DNA of 64,000 bases from CAVSDF01 sp963726715 (GTDB lineage Bacteria; Bacteroidota; Rhodothermia; Rhodothermales; BA12): assembly GCA_963726715.1 (NCBI GenBank), contig CAVSDF010000006.1, forward strand, positions 186,001 to 250,000, read 5' to 3'. Made by a program: the position numbers and the translations under genes. Below the pieces are notes generated by a model that saw only the letters and a list, made by a program, of their open reading frames with translations, was not told the origin of the DNA and did no database searches. Positions 44,069 to 54,429 of the stretch are shown here, piece after piece. Position 1 is the first letter of the stretch; each line of letters begins with the position of its first letter.

Positions 44069-46875
44069 ATGCCCCTCCGCTCCGCCCTCTCCCGCCGCAC
44101 GGCGGCCCTGATCGCCGCCTGCGGCGTCCTCCTCGCCGGTCTCGCCGCGCCGCTCGCCGCCTCGGCGCAGGAAACCGCGACCGGCCGTGCGACCGGCACG
44201 GTGACCGGCCCCGCTACCGGCACCGTGGCGCCTACCTCCGCCGCCGCCGCCCTCGCCGACGTTCGGGCGATGCGGACGGCGAATGCGCCGAAGCTCGACG
44301 GGCGGCTCGACGATGCCATCTGGGCCGAGGCTCCGGCGGTCGAGGGCTTCCGGCAGAACCAGCCGAACAACGGCGCCCCGTCGGCGCAGCGCACCGTCGT
44401 GCGCATCGTCTACGACGACGCGGCGGTCTACGTCGGCGCCCGGATGCACGACACCGCCCCCGACTCCATCGTCGCCCGGCTCGGGCGGCGCGACAGCGAC
44501 GGCGACTCCGACGTCTTCGCCGTCTTCTTCGACTCCTTCCACGACCGCCGCTCCGGCTACTTCTTCGGCGTCAACGCCGCCGGAACCGTCCTCGACGGCA
44601 CCCTCTCGAACGACGGCAACCGCGACGACTCGTGGGACGGCGTCTGGGAGGGCAAGGTGGCGCGCGACGCCGAGGGCTGGACGGCCGAGCTGCGCATCCC
44701 GTACTCGCAGCTCCGCTTCGCCCGCGCCGACGTGCAGCTCTGGGGCGTCAACTTCGGGCGCTTCATCCCGCGCCGCGGCGAGGAGGCGTACCTGCGCGTC
44801 GCGCCGGCGAACGAGAACGCGTTCGTCTCCTACTTCGCCGACCTGCGCGGCATCGAGCGCGTGCGCCCGGGCCGCGGCCTGGAGATCGTGCCCTACATCA
44901 CCACGCGCGCCGACTTCGCCGATGCCCCGGCCGGCGACCCGTTCCGCGACGGCTCGCGGATGCGCGTCGAGGCGGGCGGCGACGTCAAGTTCGCCCTCAC
45001 GCCCAACCTGACGCTCTCGGCGACCGTGAACCCCGACTTCGGGCAGGTCGAGGTCGATCCGGCGGAGGTCAACCTCTCCGGCTTCGAGACCTTCTTCTCC
45101 GAGCGGCGCCCATTCTTCGTCGAGGGATCGTCGAACTACGACTTCGGCGGCGGCGGCTCGAGCCGCGACATCGGCTTCAACTGGGTCAACAACGACCTCT
45201 TCTACACGCGCCGCATCGGGCGGCAGCCGCAGGGGAGCCTGCCGGGTGGGCGCTTCGAAGACGTGCCGGAGGCGAGCCGCATCCTCGGCGCTGCCAAGCT
45301 GACCGGGCGCGTCGCCGGGACGAACATCGGCATCCTCTCGAGCGTCACGAACCGCGAGATGGGGCGCTACGCGACGGGTCCGGAGGGTGGGCCGCTCACG
45401 ACGGCACGCGCCGAAGTCGAGCCGCTCACGCACTACGGCGTCGTCCGCGCGCTGCGCGAGTTCTCCGGCGGGCGGCAGGGGCTGGGCTTCATGGGCACCG
45501 CCGTCAACCGCTCGTTCGGGCGCGAGGAGCTTCGCGCGTCGATCAACGGACAGGCGTACGCAGGCGGCCTCGACGCGTGGACGCAGTTCGGCGGCGGACG
45601 CTTCGTGCTGAAGGGCTTCCTCGCCGCCTCGACGATCTCCGGTACCGCCACGCAGATCGCGCGCGTGCAGCGCTCGTCGGTCCACTTCCTGCAGCGCCCC
45701 GACCGCACGGCGCTCCGCTACGACCCGTCGCGCACGACGGCTCAGCGGCTACATGACCCGCATCTCGGTCGACAAGATCAAGGGCGACGGCTTCTTCAAC
45801 GCCGCCTTCGGGGCCGTCTCGCCGGGCTACGACATCAACGACCTCGGCTTCCTCGGGCGCGGCGACGTGCTCAACGCGCACGTGATGACCGGCAAGCTTC
45901 TACCCGAAGCCGACCGGGCATCTTCCAGCGCCGCTGGGTCGGCGCGCGCCGTCTTCGCGGGCGATGCAACTACGACGGCGACCGCACCGGCACCGGCGTC
46001 TTCGGCGCTGACGGAAAACACGTTCCGCAGCTTCTGGGAGCTCAACGCCAACGTCGATTTACAGCCCCGCGAGACGTACGCGCCGACGCTGACGCGCGGT
46101 GGGCCGGTGGCGACGAACCTCGGCGGCATCAGCGTCAACATCAGCCCCGAGACCGACTCGCGCAAGGCGTGGGGCATGGACGCCGACCTCGGCGGCTTCG
46201 TTCGGGGAGGGCGGGCAGTCGCGCCAGGCATACGTCGGCGTGCGCTGGCAGCCGGGCGCGAACCTGCGCCTCTCGGTCGGGCCCAACGTCTCGTGGAGCA
46301 CGAACCGCGCGCAGTACGTCCGGCGCGTCGACGACGCCACCGCCGCCCTCGCCGCGCCGCTCGGCGCCTCGACGGCCACATCGCGCTACGTCTTCGCGCA
46401 CCTCGAACAGTGGGAAGTCGGCTCCGACGTGCGCGTCAACTGGACCTTCAGCCCGGCGATGAGCCTGCAGCTCTACGCCCAGCCGCTTCTCTCGACGGGC
46501 GACTACACGCGCTTCGGCGAACTCGCCCGCGCCCGCTCGTTCGAGTTCACGCGCTACGCCGAGAGCGGAACGGTCACGCCCGTCACCGGCGACGGCGGCG
46601 CCGTGAGCGCCTACGCCATCGACCCCGACGGCGCGGGGGCCGCTCCCTCGTTCAGCGTCGGCAACCCCGATTTCCGCTTCGTGAGCCTGCGCGGCAACGC
46701 CGTCTTCCGCTGGGAATACCGACCCGGCTCGACGCTCTTCTTCGTCTGGACGACGCAGGCGCAGGACCAGGAGAACCTCGGCGGCCTCGAATTCGCCCGC
46801 CCCGTCCGCCGCCTCTTCGACCGCCGCCCCGACAACGTCTTCGCCATCAAGGCCACGTACTGGCTGGGGCGGTGA
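44069..46875 (+). CDS. DUF5916 outer-membrane protein with CBM9-like N-domain (several frameshifts)
   Basis: About 935 residues in several joined frames. A signal peptide (TAALIAACGVLLAGLAAPLA...SAQ) and a Thr/Ala-rich spacer lead to a carbohydrate-binding CBM9-like domain (about 70-260): KLDGRLDDAIWAEAPAVEGF, VRIVYDDAAVYVGARMHDTA, VFAVFFDSFHDRRSGYFFGV, GWTAELRIPYSQLRF. The DUF5916 barrel follows: NPDFGQVEVDPAEVNLSGFE, TFFSERRPFFVEGSSNYDFG, LFYTRRIGRQPQGSLPGGRF. Frames change near 45735, 45900, 45990 and 46195; the barrel end (VFRWEYRPGSTLFFVWTTQA, DNVFAIKATYW) is recovered in the last frame. Such proteins are thought to be outer-membrane proteins of unknown transport role. The operator-like site at 44027 links it to the BlaI/M56 pair just upstream. 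Confidence 0.85.
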
Positions 46876-47037
46876 GGTGGGCCCCCTCCTGCCGCTGTGG
46901 CCTGAACCGAAGGTCCCCGTAGGGGAACGGCCTCCGCGGCGGTCCTCCCCGGTGACCGCGGGGGAGGTGCCCGAAGGGCGGAGGGGGTGGCGGCGGTGAC
47001 GGTCGAGCCGGACGGAGGGGACCGGGGGTGGCGGTGG

Positions 47038-47063
47038 GGGGCGGGTCGGGGACCCGCCCCTAC
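47038..47063. repeat. GTAG-family palindromic repeat, GGGCGGGTC core, inverted orientation
   Basis: GGGGCGGGTC, GGG, GACCCGCCCCTAC: a 10-bp inverted repeat that keeps CTAC at its right end but lacks GTAG on the left. Preceded by GTGGCGGTGGG. Same core as the copies at 40351, 51388 and 51546. Confidence 0.8.
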
Positions 47064-47114
47064 GGGACGTCTGGATGTCGTCCCCGCACCCGACAGGTCT
47101 GCTCCGTCCCCACG

Positions 47115-48078
47115 TCACCGCACCCCACGCGCGGGCGTGAGGAAGGGCGCCGGGTCGAGGGCGCCGCTGTCGTAGAGGCCGAAGTGGAGGTGCGGCGGGG
47201 TGCCGCGCGCGTTGCCGCTCGTGCCGACGCGCCCGAGCGTGTCGCCCGCCCGCACCCGCGCGCCCGGCCCGACGAGCGCGGTGTCGAGGTGGGCGTAGTA
47301 GTGCGAGAGGCCGCGCCGCGCGTCGCGCAGCCAGACGACCGTTCCGCCGAGCCGGTTCTCGCCCGGCGAGGCGATGCCGTCCGACGCCGCGACGACCGGC
47401 GTGCCACGCGGCGCGAACAGATCGACGCCCTCGTGGCGCCGCGCGCCGCCGTCGCGTCCGACGCCGAAGGGCGAGCCGATCCGGCGGTCATCGCCCGCGA
47501 CCGGGAAGACGAGCGCCGGTGCATCTTCCACAAGCACCTGCCCGCCGCGCACCCGCCCGATCCGCCCGGAGACGCGCACGACGACCGCCCCGGACACGTC
47601 CGCCTCGATCCGAAGCGTCGTGTCGCGCGCCTCGACGCCGAGCGCCCAGTGAGCCCCCGAGCGACCGGTCGAGCGGACCAGATGCGGCAGAGTCAGACGG
47701 CGCACCAGCCGCGCGGTAGACGTCGACGAAGACGGCGGAGTCGGCGCGGAGGGTGAGCGTGAGCACGCGCCCGCGCGTCGTGGGGATGCGCCACGCGGCG
47801 GCGAGCGAGTCGGCGCGCAGGCTGTCGGTGCCGGTGAAGCCGAACGTGCGCGTCGAGGCGATGCGGGCGTCGGTGGGGTGGGCGAGGGCGGTGTCGGCGG
47901 CGGCGGTCCAGCGCGCGGCGTCGGCGGCATCGAGGCTGCGGCGGTACTGCGCCGATGGCGACGCACCCTCGCCACCCAGACGCGCTGCGCAGCCGTCGAG
48001 GCGGGCGCACCCGGCCAGCACGAGCGCGGCGAGGGCGAGCGGCCACAGGGGGCGGGGGAGGCGGCGCAGGCGGGGCAT
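47115..48078 (-). CDS. M23 (LytM) peptidase lipoprotein (one frameshift)
   Basis: About 320 residues in two frames. The start MPRLRRLPRPLWPLALAALV has a lipobox (LAGC), so the protein is an envelope lipoprotein. After a helical stretch (YRRSLDAADAARWTAAADTA) and FTGTDSLRADSLAAAW, the frame changes near 47710. The second frame then gives a beta-sandwich segment and the M23 domain: IGSPFGVGRDGGARRHEGVD with the zinc ligands of HxxxD, GTPVVAASDG, LSHYYAHLDTALVGPGARVR and TPPHLHFGLYDSG with the HLH ligand motif. These enzymes cleave peptidoglycan cross-links or, when zinc ligands are lost, activate amidases; here the ligands appear intact. The frame shift is probably an assembly error. Confidence 0.88.
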
Positions 48079-48113
48079 TCGGCGGAGGTTCGGGAGAGTG
48101 GAGGCGGGGTCCA

Positions 48114-48142
48114 GTAGAGACGCATCGGCGATGCGTCTCTAC
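48114..48142. repeat. GTAG...CTAC palindromic repeat, ACGCATC core, copy 2
   Basis: Identical to the repeat at 37835-37863 over all 29 bp. Located between the M23 gene and the outer-membrane protein gene at 48360, about 10 kb away from copy 1. Confidence 0.85.
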
Positions 48143-48359
48143 GCCCCCGATGGCCCGATGGGGGAGCCCATCCCCCACCGCGTCTGCAACACGGCCGGGG
48201 CACTCGAAACGCGCGGCGGTGAGGTGGCGCCGAACGCACCGGAGCTTCGTAGCGCCGGGAGCGGCGAGGTGTTATTTCGCATCCGTGTCAACCCCTTCGC
48301 GGCAGCCCGTGTCTTCTCGATGACGGCGCCGCTCCTCCTCTCTCCCCTGTCCGCCTCCG

Positions 48360-49656
48360 ATGCACCTGTTTCTCGCGCGCCGCGCCGCCGCCGCCCTCCT
48401 CGCCCTCCTCGTCGCCGTCGGCGCCGCCCCCGCCGCTCGGGCGCAGACCGTGCCGCTGCGCGTCGCCCTCGACTGCCAGAACACCGGCTGCGACCGCGAT
48501 TACTTCCGCACCGCCCTCGCCTTCGTCACCTTCGTCCGCGACCAGGGCGACGCCGATGTGCAGGTGCTCGTCACCAGCCAGGACAACGGCTCCGGCGGGG
48601 AGACCTACACGCTCCGCCTGATCGGGCGCGGCGCCTTCGCCGGGCGCACCGACGAGATCACCGTGCCCTTCGGCGCGACCGCCACCGACGACGACCAGCG
48701 CCGCGGCATCGCGCAGGCGATGTCGGCGAGCCTCGTCGGGTTCGCGGCCCGCGCTGGTCGGCTGGGCGGCCTGACCCTCACCGTCGCCGTTCCCGAGGGC
48801 GGCAGCTCGGCGTCGGTCGTGGAAGAGCGCGACCCGTGGAACCGCTGGGTCTACTCGCGCCCGCGTCAGCGCCAATTTCAACGGCGACTCCAACTACGGC
48901 TCGCGCAGTCCTCCGTGCCAATGCCTCGGCCTCGCGCACGACCGAGCGCTGGAAGACCAGTCTCTCGGCCTACGGCAACACCAACCTCGACGCTACCGCC
49001 TCTCCGACAGCACCTACGACCGCCAGACGCAGCGCTCGCGCGGCGGCTCCTTCCTCGCCGCCTACGCCACCGGACCGCGCACGACCGTCGGCGCCCGCGC
49101 GAGCGTCTCCTCGGCACCCGACTTCGACAACACCGACCTCTCCGGGCGCGTCTCCGTCGGCGCCGAGATCAACCGCTTCCCCTACACCGAGAACACCGAG
49201 CGCACCCTGACGGCCCGCTACCAGGTGGCCGCGCAGGGCAACGACTACCGCGACACGACGCTCTACGACAAGACGCGCGAGCTGCTCTTCGAGCACGAGC
49301 TCACGCTCTCCGCCTCGTTCCAGCAGCCGTGGGGGACGGTCGGGGCGAGCACGAGCATCGAGCAGTTTCTCAACCACCCGAGCCAGTACGGCATCAACAC
49401 CGTCCTGAGCGCCGACGTGCGGCTCTACAAGGGCCTCTCGCTCAACATCGGCGGCTACGTCAACCTGACGCGCAACCAGCGCGCGATCCTCCGCGGCAAG
49501 GCGAGCGACGCAGATGTCTACACACGCCGCCGCGCCCTCGCCTCCGGCTACAACTTCTTCGGCGGGGGCGGGCTGCGCTACACGTTCGGCTCCAAGCTCT
49601 CCGGCGCCGTCAACCCGCGCTACGACGGCGGGCAGAACTTCAACTTCTACTTCTGA
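48360..49656 (+). CDS. Outer-membrane beta-barrel protein of unknown function (three frameshifts)
   Basis: About 432 residues across three frames. A signal peptide (MHLFLARRAAAALLALLVAV...ARAQ) is followed by a conserved N-domain VPLRVALDCQNTGCDRDYFR, TALAFVTFVRDQGDADVQVL, VTSQDNGSGGETYTLRLIGR with an acidic Cys pair (CQNTGC). Frames change near 48862, 48912 and 48993; fragments ANFNGDSNYGSRS and ASASRTTERWKTSLSAYGNT link to the barrel, which continues VGAEINRFPYTENTERTLTA, TLSASFQQPWGTVGASTSIE, LNIGGYVNLTRNQRAILRGK and ends NPRYDGGQNFNFYF with terminal phenylalanine. The CDRDYFRTAL-type domain recurs in Rhodothermales outer-membrane proteins as far as I recall. The stop is 6 bp before the ECF sigma gene, so they are probably co-transcribed. 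Confidence 0.75.
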
Positions 49657-49662
49657 CCGTCG

Positions 49663-50325
49663 ATGGAGGCCCCGGTGATGCCCGTCCGTGCCCGCACTCC
49701 CGGCGATGCCTGGCCCGCCGACGGGGCGGGTGGGGAGGGCAATGAGTGGGGACGTGGGGATGCTGCCGCGCCGCGGCGGACGGCGCGCGTCGGTGGGGAT
49801 GGAGGAAATGGGCGCCCGCTGCTCCGCGCCGATCCCTTCGGTGACTTCGTGCGCGCGCACCAGCGCGGCCTCTACGCCCTCGCCGTCCGCCTGACCGGCG
49901 ACCCCGCCGCCGCCGACGACCTCGTGCAGGACACGTTCGTGCGGGCGTGGCAGGCGAAAGAGCGCGGCGGCGCCGACCCCGACGCCCCTGCCGCGTGGCT
50001 GCGCCGCGTCGCCGTCCGCCTCTTCCTCAACAGCCGCCGCGGCAGCCTGACGCGCCGCATCGTCCGCTGGTGCGACGATGCCCTCCACGCCCTCCCCGAC
50101 CCTTCCGCCGCGCCTGCCGATGGCGGCGGAGACTTCGAGGCCCGCCTCGCCCGCGGCCTCGCCCGGCTCAGCGAGCGCGAGCGCGCCGTCTTCGTTCTCC
50201 GCCACCTCGACGACCGCACGACCCGCGACACCGCCGACGCCCTCGGCGTGACCGAGGGCACCGTCAAGACGCTCCTCTCCCGCGCCGTCGCCAAGATCAA
50301 ACCCGTCCTCGACCCCGATGCCTGA
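49663..50325 (+). CDS. ECF RNA polymerase sigma factor
   Basis: A 220-residue ECF sigma with a non-conserved, Gly/Arg-rich N-terminal tail (about 1-55). Region 2 spans 55-125: DPFGDFVRAHQRGLYALAVR, LTGDPAAADDLVQDTFVRAW, APAAWLRRVAVRLFLNSRRG. Region 4 spans about 160-215: LARLSERERAVFVLRHLDDR, TTRDTADALGVTEGTVKTLL. A start after the tail (around LLRADPFGDFV) is possible and would give a standard 170-residue sigma. It begins 6 bp after the outer-membrane protein gene and overlaps by 8 bp the next gene, a single-pass protein likely to be its anti-sigma factor. Confidence 0.9.
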   Translation: MEAPVMPVRARTPGDAWPADGAGGEGNEWGRGDAAAPRRTARVGGDGGNGRPLLRADPFGDFVRAHQRGLYALAVRLTGDPAAADDLVQDTFVRAWQAKERGGADPDAPAAWLRRVAVRLFLNSRRGSLTRRIVRWCDDALHALPDPSAAPADGGGDFEARLARGLARLSERERAVFVLRHLDDRTTRDTADALGVTEGTVKTLLSRAVAKIKPVLDPDA

Positions 50326-51316
50326 CTCGCCCGACCTGCGCGCCCTGCCGCCCGGCCCGAGCGGCGCCGACGGCGAGCTTCCGCCCGCCCTCGCCGCCCG
50401 CCTGCGCGCGCTCCCCGCCCCCGACCCCGGCGACGCCTACTTCGCCGCCCTCCCGGCCCGCGCCCACGCCCGCCTCGCCGCCGCGCCGGGTGCCCCGAGC
50501 ACCCGCACGGCCGCCGACCGCGTGCCCCGCGCCCGAACGAACGCACCCCCGCGCCGCCTCTGGGCCGCTGCCGCCGTCGCCGGTCTCGTCCTCGCCGCCC
50601 TCGCCCTCTGGACGCTCACGCCGCCGCGCCCCGCCGCGCCCCGGATCGCCCAGCAGCCCCCCGCCCTCCCCGACACGCTCCCCCCGCTCCCGCCCGCCGA
50701 CCCGGCCCCGACCGCCCCGGCAGCGACGCCGTCCTCCGACGTGCCGCGCCCGGACGGCCCCGCCGGCCCCGCCGCCCTGCCTGCCGCTCGCCCCGCCGCC
50801 CGCCCCGGCACGCGTCCAGAGTCACGCCGCACCGACCGCCCGAGCCGACTGCGCCCCGCGCCCGCCCCGCCGCCCCGCGCCCCCACGCCGTCGTCGGGTC
50901 CGGTGCGCTCGCAGCGCCTCGCCGCCGCTCCCGGCGGCGCGCCCGATGCCGCCCTCACCGCCGCGCGCCTCGCCGATTCCGCCAACGTCGAGGGCGTGCG
51001 CCTGCTGCGCCGCGCCCAGCTCGTCGCCCTCGCGCTGCAAAACGCCGAGCGCCCGTCCGATGTGTCGGTGCTGACGCCGCTCGCCGCCTCGCTCGCCGAC
51101 GGCCTCGCCCGGTGGCGCCGCGTGCCCGGCGCCGACGCCGCCCTCGTCGCCTCCGCCGACGTCTTGGAGCCCGTCGTCGTCGGCCTCTCGCTCCTCGCCC
51201 CTGCCGACACCGCGTCCGCCCGCACGCTCCGCGACACCGCCCGCCGCGCCGACCTCTCGCTCCAGCTCGACCGCGCGCTCGTCGCCGCCGGGCAGATCCG
51301 CGCGGGGGCGTATTGA
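50318..51316 (+). CDS. Single-pass proline-rich protein, putative anti-sigma factor
   Basis: A 332-residue protein whose start overlaps the sigma gene by 8 bp (ATG at 50318), indicating translational coupling. The N-terminal ~80 residues are cytoplasmic (LPPALAARLRALPAPDPGDA, YFAALPARAHARLA), then one membrane helix at about 83-100 (AAAVAGLVLAALALWTL). A periplasmic proline/alanine-rich linker (about 105-210) leads to a helical C-domain with ADSANVEGVRLLRRAQLVAL, SDVSVLTPLAASLADGLARW, DTARRADLSLQLDRALVAAG. The N-terminal segment resembles the short sigma-binding part of anti-sigma factors (PxPDPGxAYFA..PxR) but lacks a zinc-binding HxxxCxxC. The anti-sigma role is inferred mainly from position. 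Confidence 0.65.
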   Translation: MPDSPDLRALPPGPSGADGELPPALAARLRALPAPDPGDAYFAALPARAHARLAAAPGAPSTRTAADRVPRARTNAPPRRLWAAAAVAGLVLAALALWTLTPPRPAAPRIAQQPPALPDTLPPLPPADPAPTAPAATPSSDVPRPDGPAGPAALPAARPAARPGTRPESRRTDRPSRLRPAPAPPPRAPTPSSGPVRSQRLAAAPGGAPDAALTAARLADSANVEGVRLLRRAQLVALALQNAERPSDVSVLTPLAASLADGLARWRRVPGADAALVASADVLEPVVVGLSLLAPADTASARTLRDTARRADLSLQLDRALVAAGQIRAGAY

Positions 51317-51387
51317 GCGAGGGGTGACCGTGGGGTGGGGACGGGTCCGGTACGGAATCGCCGGTCTGGTCGTGCATCCCGCGCTTC

Positions 51388-51573
51388 GTAGGGGCGGGTC
51401 TCGACCCGCCCGGTTGCACCCCCACCGCCCCGGAGACGGTCCGCACCCACCACGACGCCCGCCTCATCGAATCCGCGATTCCGTGTAGACCCGCCCCTGC
51501 GGTCGCCTCGCGCCGCCTGCCTGTTTTCCATCGTGGGGGTCCTGTGGGGGGCGGGTCGGGGACCCGCCCCTAC
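51388..51573. repeat. Cluster of three GTAG-family repeats, GGGCGGGTC core
   Basis: The 305-bp gap 51317-51622 is largely these elements: GTAGGGGCGGGTC, TC, GACCCGCCC (51388-51412); a half copy GTAGACCCGCCCCTGCGG (51485-51502); and GGGGCGGGTC, GGG, GACCCGCCCCTAC (51548-51573). The last is identical in its core to the copy at 47038. No gene or promoter is recognisable in the rest of the gap. Confidence 0.8.
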
Positions 51574-51622
51574 GGCGGTCTCTGTGTGCTGCCTTCCTGT
51601 TCGCCTTTTCCTTCTTCCTGCC

Positions 51623-52858
51623 ATGAACCGCCGACTTCTTCTCGCCCTCGTCGCCGCTCCGGCGCTTGCCGCCGCCGCGCCCGCCGCGCGTGCCCAGACC
51701 GCCGAGGCGGACTGGAACGTCGCCTACCGCCTCGTCCTCAACCGCGACTGGGCGCGCGCCGACACCGCCCTCACCGCCTTCCTCGCCCTCCATCCGGAGA
51801 ACGCCAACGCCCCGGCGGCGCGCTTCTGGACGTGCTTCGTCAGCGAGCAGCAGAGCCGCCTCGCCGACGCTTACGGCTGCTACCGCGCCGAAGCCAGCGC
51901 CCGCCCCGCCGACCGCTGGACGAGCGAGGCCCGCACGCGCCTCGTCGCCGTCGCCGCGCGACTGCCCGCCTCCGAGCGGCCCACCGTGCTCACCCTCGGC
52001 GGTGCCCCGGCCACGACCGTTCGCAGCGTCGGCGGCAGCGACGGGCGCAGCTACGTCATCACGACCGGCCCGACCGGCGAGGCCGACACGCTGTTCTTCC
52101 GCGGCCGCGGCGCGGAGATGGACTCGGTCCTGCGCGTGCTCGACGCCCAGCGCATCCGCCTCGGCGAGCAGGCCGGCGTTCTCTACGGCGAGGCGCAGCG
52201 GCCCGGCAGCGTCGCCACCTCGTGGTCGTGGAACAGCGGGCGGAGCTCCACCGACGATCTGCCGAGCGACGAGCGCATCGCCGTCCTCGCCGTCGAGGCC
52301 CTCGGGCGCCGCGGCGACGATGCCGCCGTGCCCGATCTCGCCGATCTCGCCGAGACCGGCGCAACCGCTGCCGTCCGCGGCGCGGCGCTCAGCGCCCTCG
52401 GCCGCATCGGCACGCCGGAGGCCGCCCGCTCCCTCCTCGCCGCCGCCCGCCGCGCGGAAGGGCTGACGCCCGAGGCCTACCAGGGCCTCGTCAACGCCCT
52501 TGCCCGCACCGCCTCGAACCGCCCCGGCACCCCCGGCGTCGTCGACGAACTCGAACGCATCGCCCGCATCCCCGGCCTGCGCGTCGGGGCGGTCAATGCC
52601 CTCTCGGGCGTCGGCACCGACGAGGCCGAGCGCGCCCTCGCCCGCCTCGCCGACGACACCGCCCTCGCCGCCGACGTTCGCCGCGCATCGGTCGAAGGGC
52701 TGAGCCGCCGCGGGACGGCGCAGACGGTGCCGCTGCTCGTCCGCTACGCCCGCTCCCCCGACGCCGCCCTCTCCCGCGCCGCCGTCGAGGGCCTCGCGCG
52801 CATCGACGCCCCCGAGGCCCGCGCGGCACTCCTCAGCCTCGCGCGGCTGCGGCGGTGA
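51623..52858 (+). CDS. Exported HEAT-repeat protein
   Basis: A 411-residue protein with signal peptide MNRRLLLALVAAPALAAAAP...ARAQ. Residues about 28-110 form a TPR-like helical segment (YRLVLNRDWARADTALTAFL, ARFWTCFVSEQQSRLADAYG). After a linker, residues about 220-411 are HEAT repeats with recurring helix pairs: IAVLAVEALGRRGDDAAVPD, GAALSALGRIGTPEAARSLL, GAVNALSGVGTDEAERALAR, ASVEGLSRRGTAQTVPLLVR, AAVEGLARIDAPEARAALLS. HEAT repeats form scaffolds for protein binding; no enzyme motif is seen. It is probably periplasmic. It is a separate transcription unit between the repeat cluster and pyruvate kinase. Confidence 0.82.
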   Translation: MNRRLLLALVAAPALAAAAPAARAQTAEADWNVAYRLVLNRDWARADTALTAFLALHPENANAPAARFWTCFVSEQQSRLADAYGCYRAEASARPADRWTSEARTRLVAVAARLPASERPTVLTLGGAPATTVRSVGGSDGRSYVITTGPTGEADTLFFRGRGAEMDSVLRVLDAQRIRLGEQAGVLYGEAQRPGSVATSWSWNSGRSSTDDLPSDERIAVLAVEALGRRGDDAAVPDLADLAETGATAAVRGAALSALGRIGTPEAARSLLAAARRAEGLTPEAYQGLVNALARTASNRPGTPGVVDELERIARIPGLRVGAVNALSGVGTDEAERALARLADDTALAADVRRASVEGLSRRGTAQTVPLLVRYARSPDAALSRAAVEGLARIDAPEARAALLSLARLRR

Positions 52859-53001
52859 TTGGGAGGATCGGGTGGGGGGCGTTCAGGCCGCAGCGGCAGG
52901 GGGAAGGGGATTGCTGCTCTGGAACCGCTTTCATCGCGCACCGGCGGATCGGGGCCGGGAAGGGCGCGTATCGCCGCGCTGCCCTGACCGAATCTGCCCC
53001 C

Positions 53002-54429
53002 ATGCCCCGTCGCACCAAAATCGTCTGCACCCTCGGCCCTGCCTCGTCGTCGGCCGAGGTCATCCGCGCCCTCATCGTGGCCGGGATGGACGTGGCGCGG
53101 ATGAACTTCTCCCACGGCACCCACGACGACCACGCGCGGCGCATCGCCATGGTGCGTGAGGAAGCCGCGCGCGTCGGGCGGACGGTCGCCGTGCTGCAGG
53201 ACCTGCAGGGGCCCAAGATCCGCGTCGGCGCGATGAAGGACGACGGCGTGCTGCTCCACGTCGGGCAGCGCTTCGTGCTCACGACCGACCGGGTCGACGA
53301 GGGCACCGCCGAGCGGGCGTTCGTGTCGTACGCCAACATGGCCCACGAGGTCGAACTCGGGCGCCGCATCCTCCTCGACGACGGCAACCTCGAGGTCGAG
53401 ATCTGCGGCGTCGAGGGCGAAGACGTCGTCACCGAGGTCATCGTCGGCGGCGTGCTCAAGTCGCGCAAGGGCGTCAACTTCCCCGACCTGCGCGGTGCGC
53501 GCCCGTCGCTCACCGAGAAGGACATCGAAGACCTGCACTTCGGGCTGAGCGAAGGCGTCGACTTCGTCGCCCTCTCGTTCGTGCGCACCGCCGCCGACGT
53601 GCACGACCTGCGCGCCCGCATGGCCGCGCGCGGCCACCGCGTCCAGATCATCTCGAAGATCGAGAAGCCCGAGGCCGTCCGCGACCTCGACGCCATCGTC
53701 GAGGCGAGCGACGCCGTCATGGTGGCGCGGGGCGATCTGGGCATCGAGATGCCGCTCGCGCAGGTGCCGAACGTGCAGAAGCAGATCATCCGGACGTGCC
53801 TGCGCGCCGCCCGGCCCGTCATCACGGCGACGCAGATGCTCGAGTCGATGATCACCAACCCGCGTCCGACGCGCGCCGAGGCCACCGACGTCGCCAACGC
53901 CGTCCACGACGGCACCGACGCGGTCATGCTGAGCGCCGAGACCGCCTCGGGCCACAACCCGGTGCACGTCGTCGAGACGATGGCGACGATCATTCTCGAG
54001 GCCGAGCGCCACCGCGACTACTACATCGGCGACAACGCGCTCGCCTCGCGCCCGCCCCTCAGCGCCCGCTCGACGACCGACGCCATCTCGGCGACGGCGT
54101 GTGGCCTCGCGCAGGCCGTCGGCGCGGCGGCCATCGTCTGCCTGACCTCGTCGGGCACGACCGCGCGCTCGATCGCGCGGCACCGCCCCGGCGTGCCGAT
54201 CCACGCCTTCACCGACAGCCCGTGCGCCGTCGCCGAACTGAACCTCGTCTGGGGCACGCGCGCCATCCACATCCCCTTCCAGACCGACACCGACGCCGGC
54301 GTCCGCGAGGTCCTGCGCATCCTCCGCGACGACGGCCATGTGCCCGCCGGGCAGCAGGTCGTCGTCACCGCCGGGATGCCGCTCCCCTCGAAGGGCGCCA
54401 CCAACATGGTCCACGTCGCCACCGTCTGA
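53002..54429 (+). CDS. pyk: Pyruvate kinase
   Basis: A 475-residue glycolytic enzyme, phosphoenolpyruvate + ADP to pyruvate + ATP. Conserved segments are TKIVCTLGPASSSAEVIRAL, GMDVARMNFSHGTHDDHARR (Arg33, Asn35, Ser37 of the active site), LQDLQGPKIRVG, ARPSLTEKDIEDLHFGLSEG, IISKIEKPEAVRDLDAIVEA with the catalytic Lys, VMVARGDLGIEMPLAQVPNV, ITATQMLESMITNPRPTRAE and DAVMLSAETASGHNPVHVVE. The C-terminal allosteric domain is present (LTSSGTTARSIARHRPGVPI, VVTAGMPLPSKGATNMVHV). The length is that of the usual bacterial enzyme, and the frame is intact. An ATG at 53002 starts the conserved MPRRTKIVCT. Confidence 0.97.
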   Translation: MPRRTKIVCTLGPASSSAEVIRALIVAGMDVARMNFSHGTHDDHARRIAMVREEAARVGRTVAVLQDLQGPKIRVGAMKDDGVLLHVGQRFVLTTDRVDEGTAERAFVSYANMAHEVELGRRILLDDGNLEVEICGVEGEDVVTEVIVGGVLKSRKGVNFPDLRGARPSLTEKDIEDLHFGLSEGVDFVALSFVRTAADVHDLRARMAARGHRVQIISKIEKPEAVRDLDAIVEASDAVMVARGDLGIEMPLAQVPNVQKQIIRTCLRAARPVITATQMLESMITNPRPTRAEATDVANAVHDGTDAVMLSAETASGHNPVHVVETMATIILEAERHRDYYIGDNALASRPPLSARSTTDAISATACGLAQAVGAAAIVCLTSSGTTARSIARHRPGVPIHAFTDSPCAVAELNLVWGTRAIHIPFQTDTDAGVREVLRILRDDGHVPAGQQVVVTAGMPLPSKGATNMVHVATV

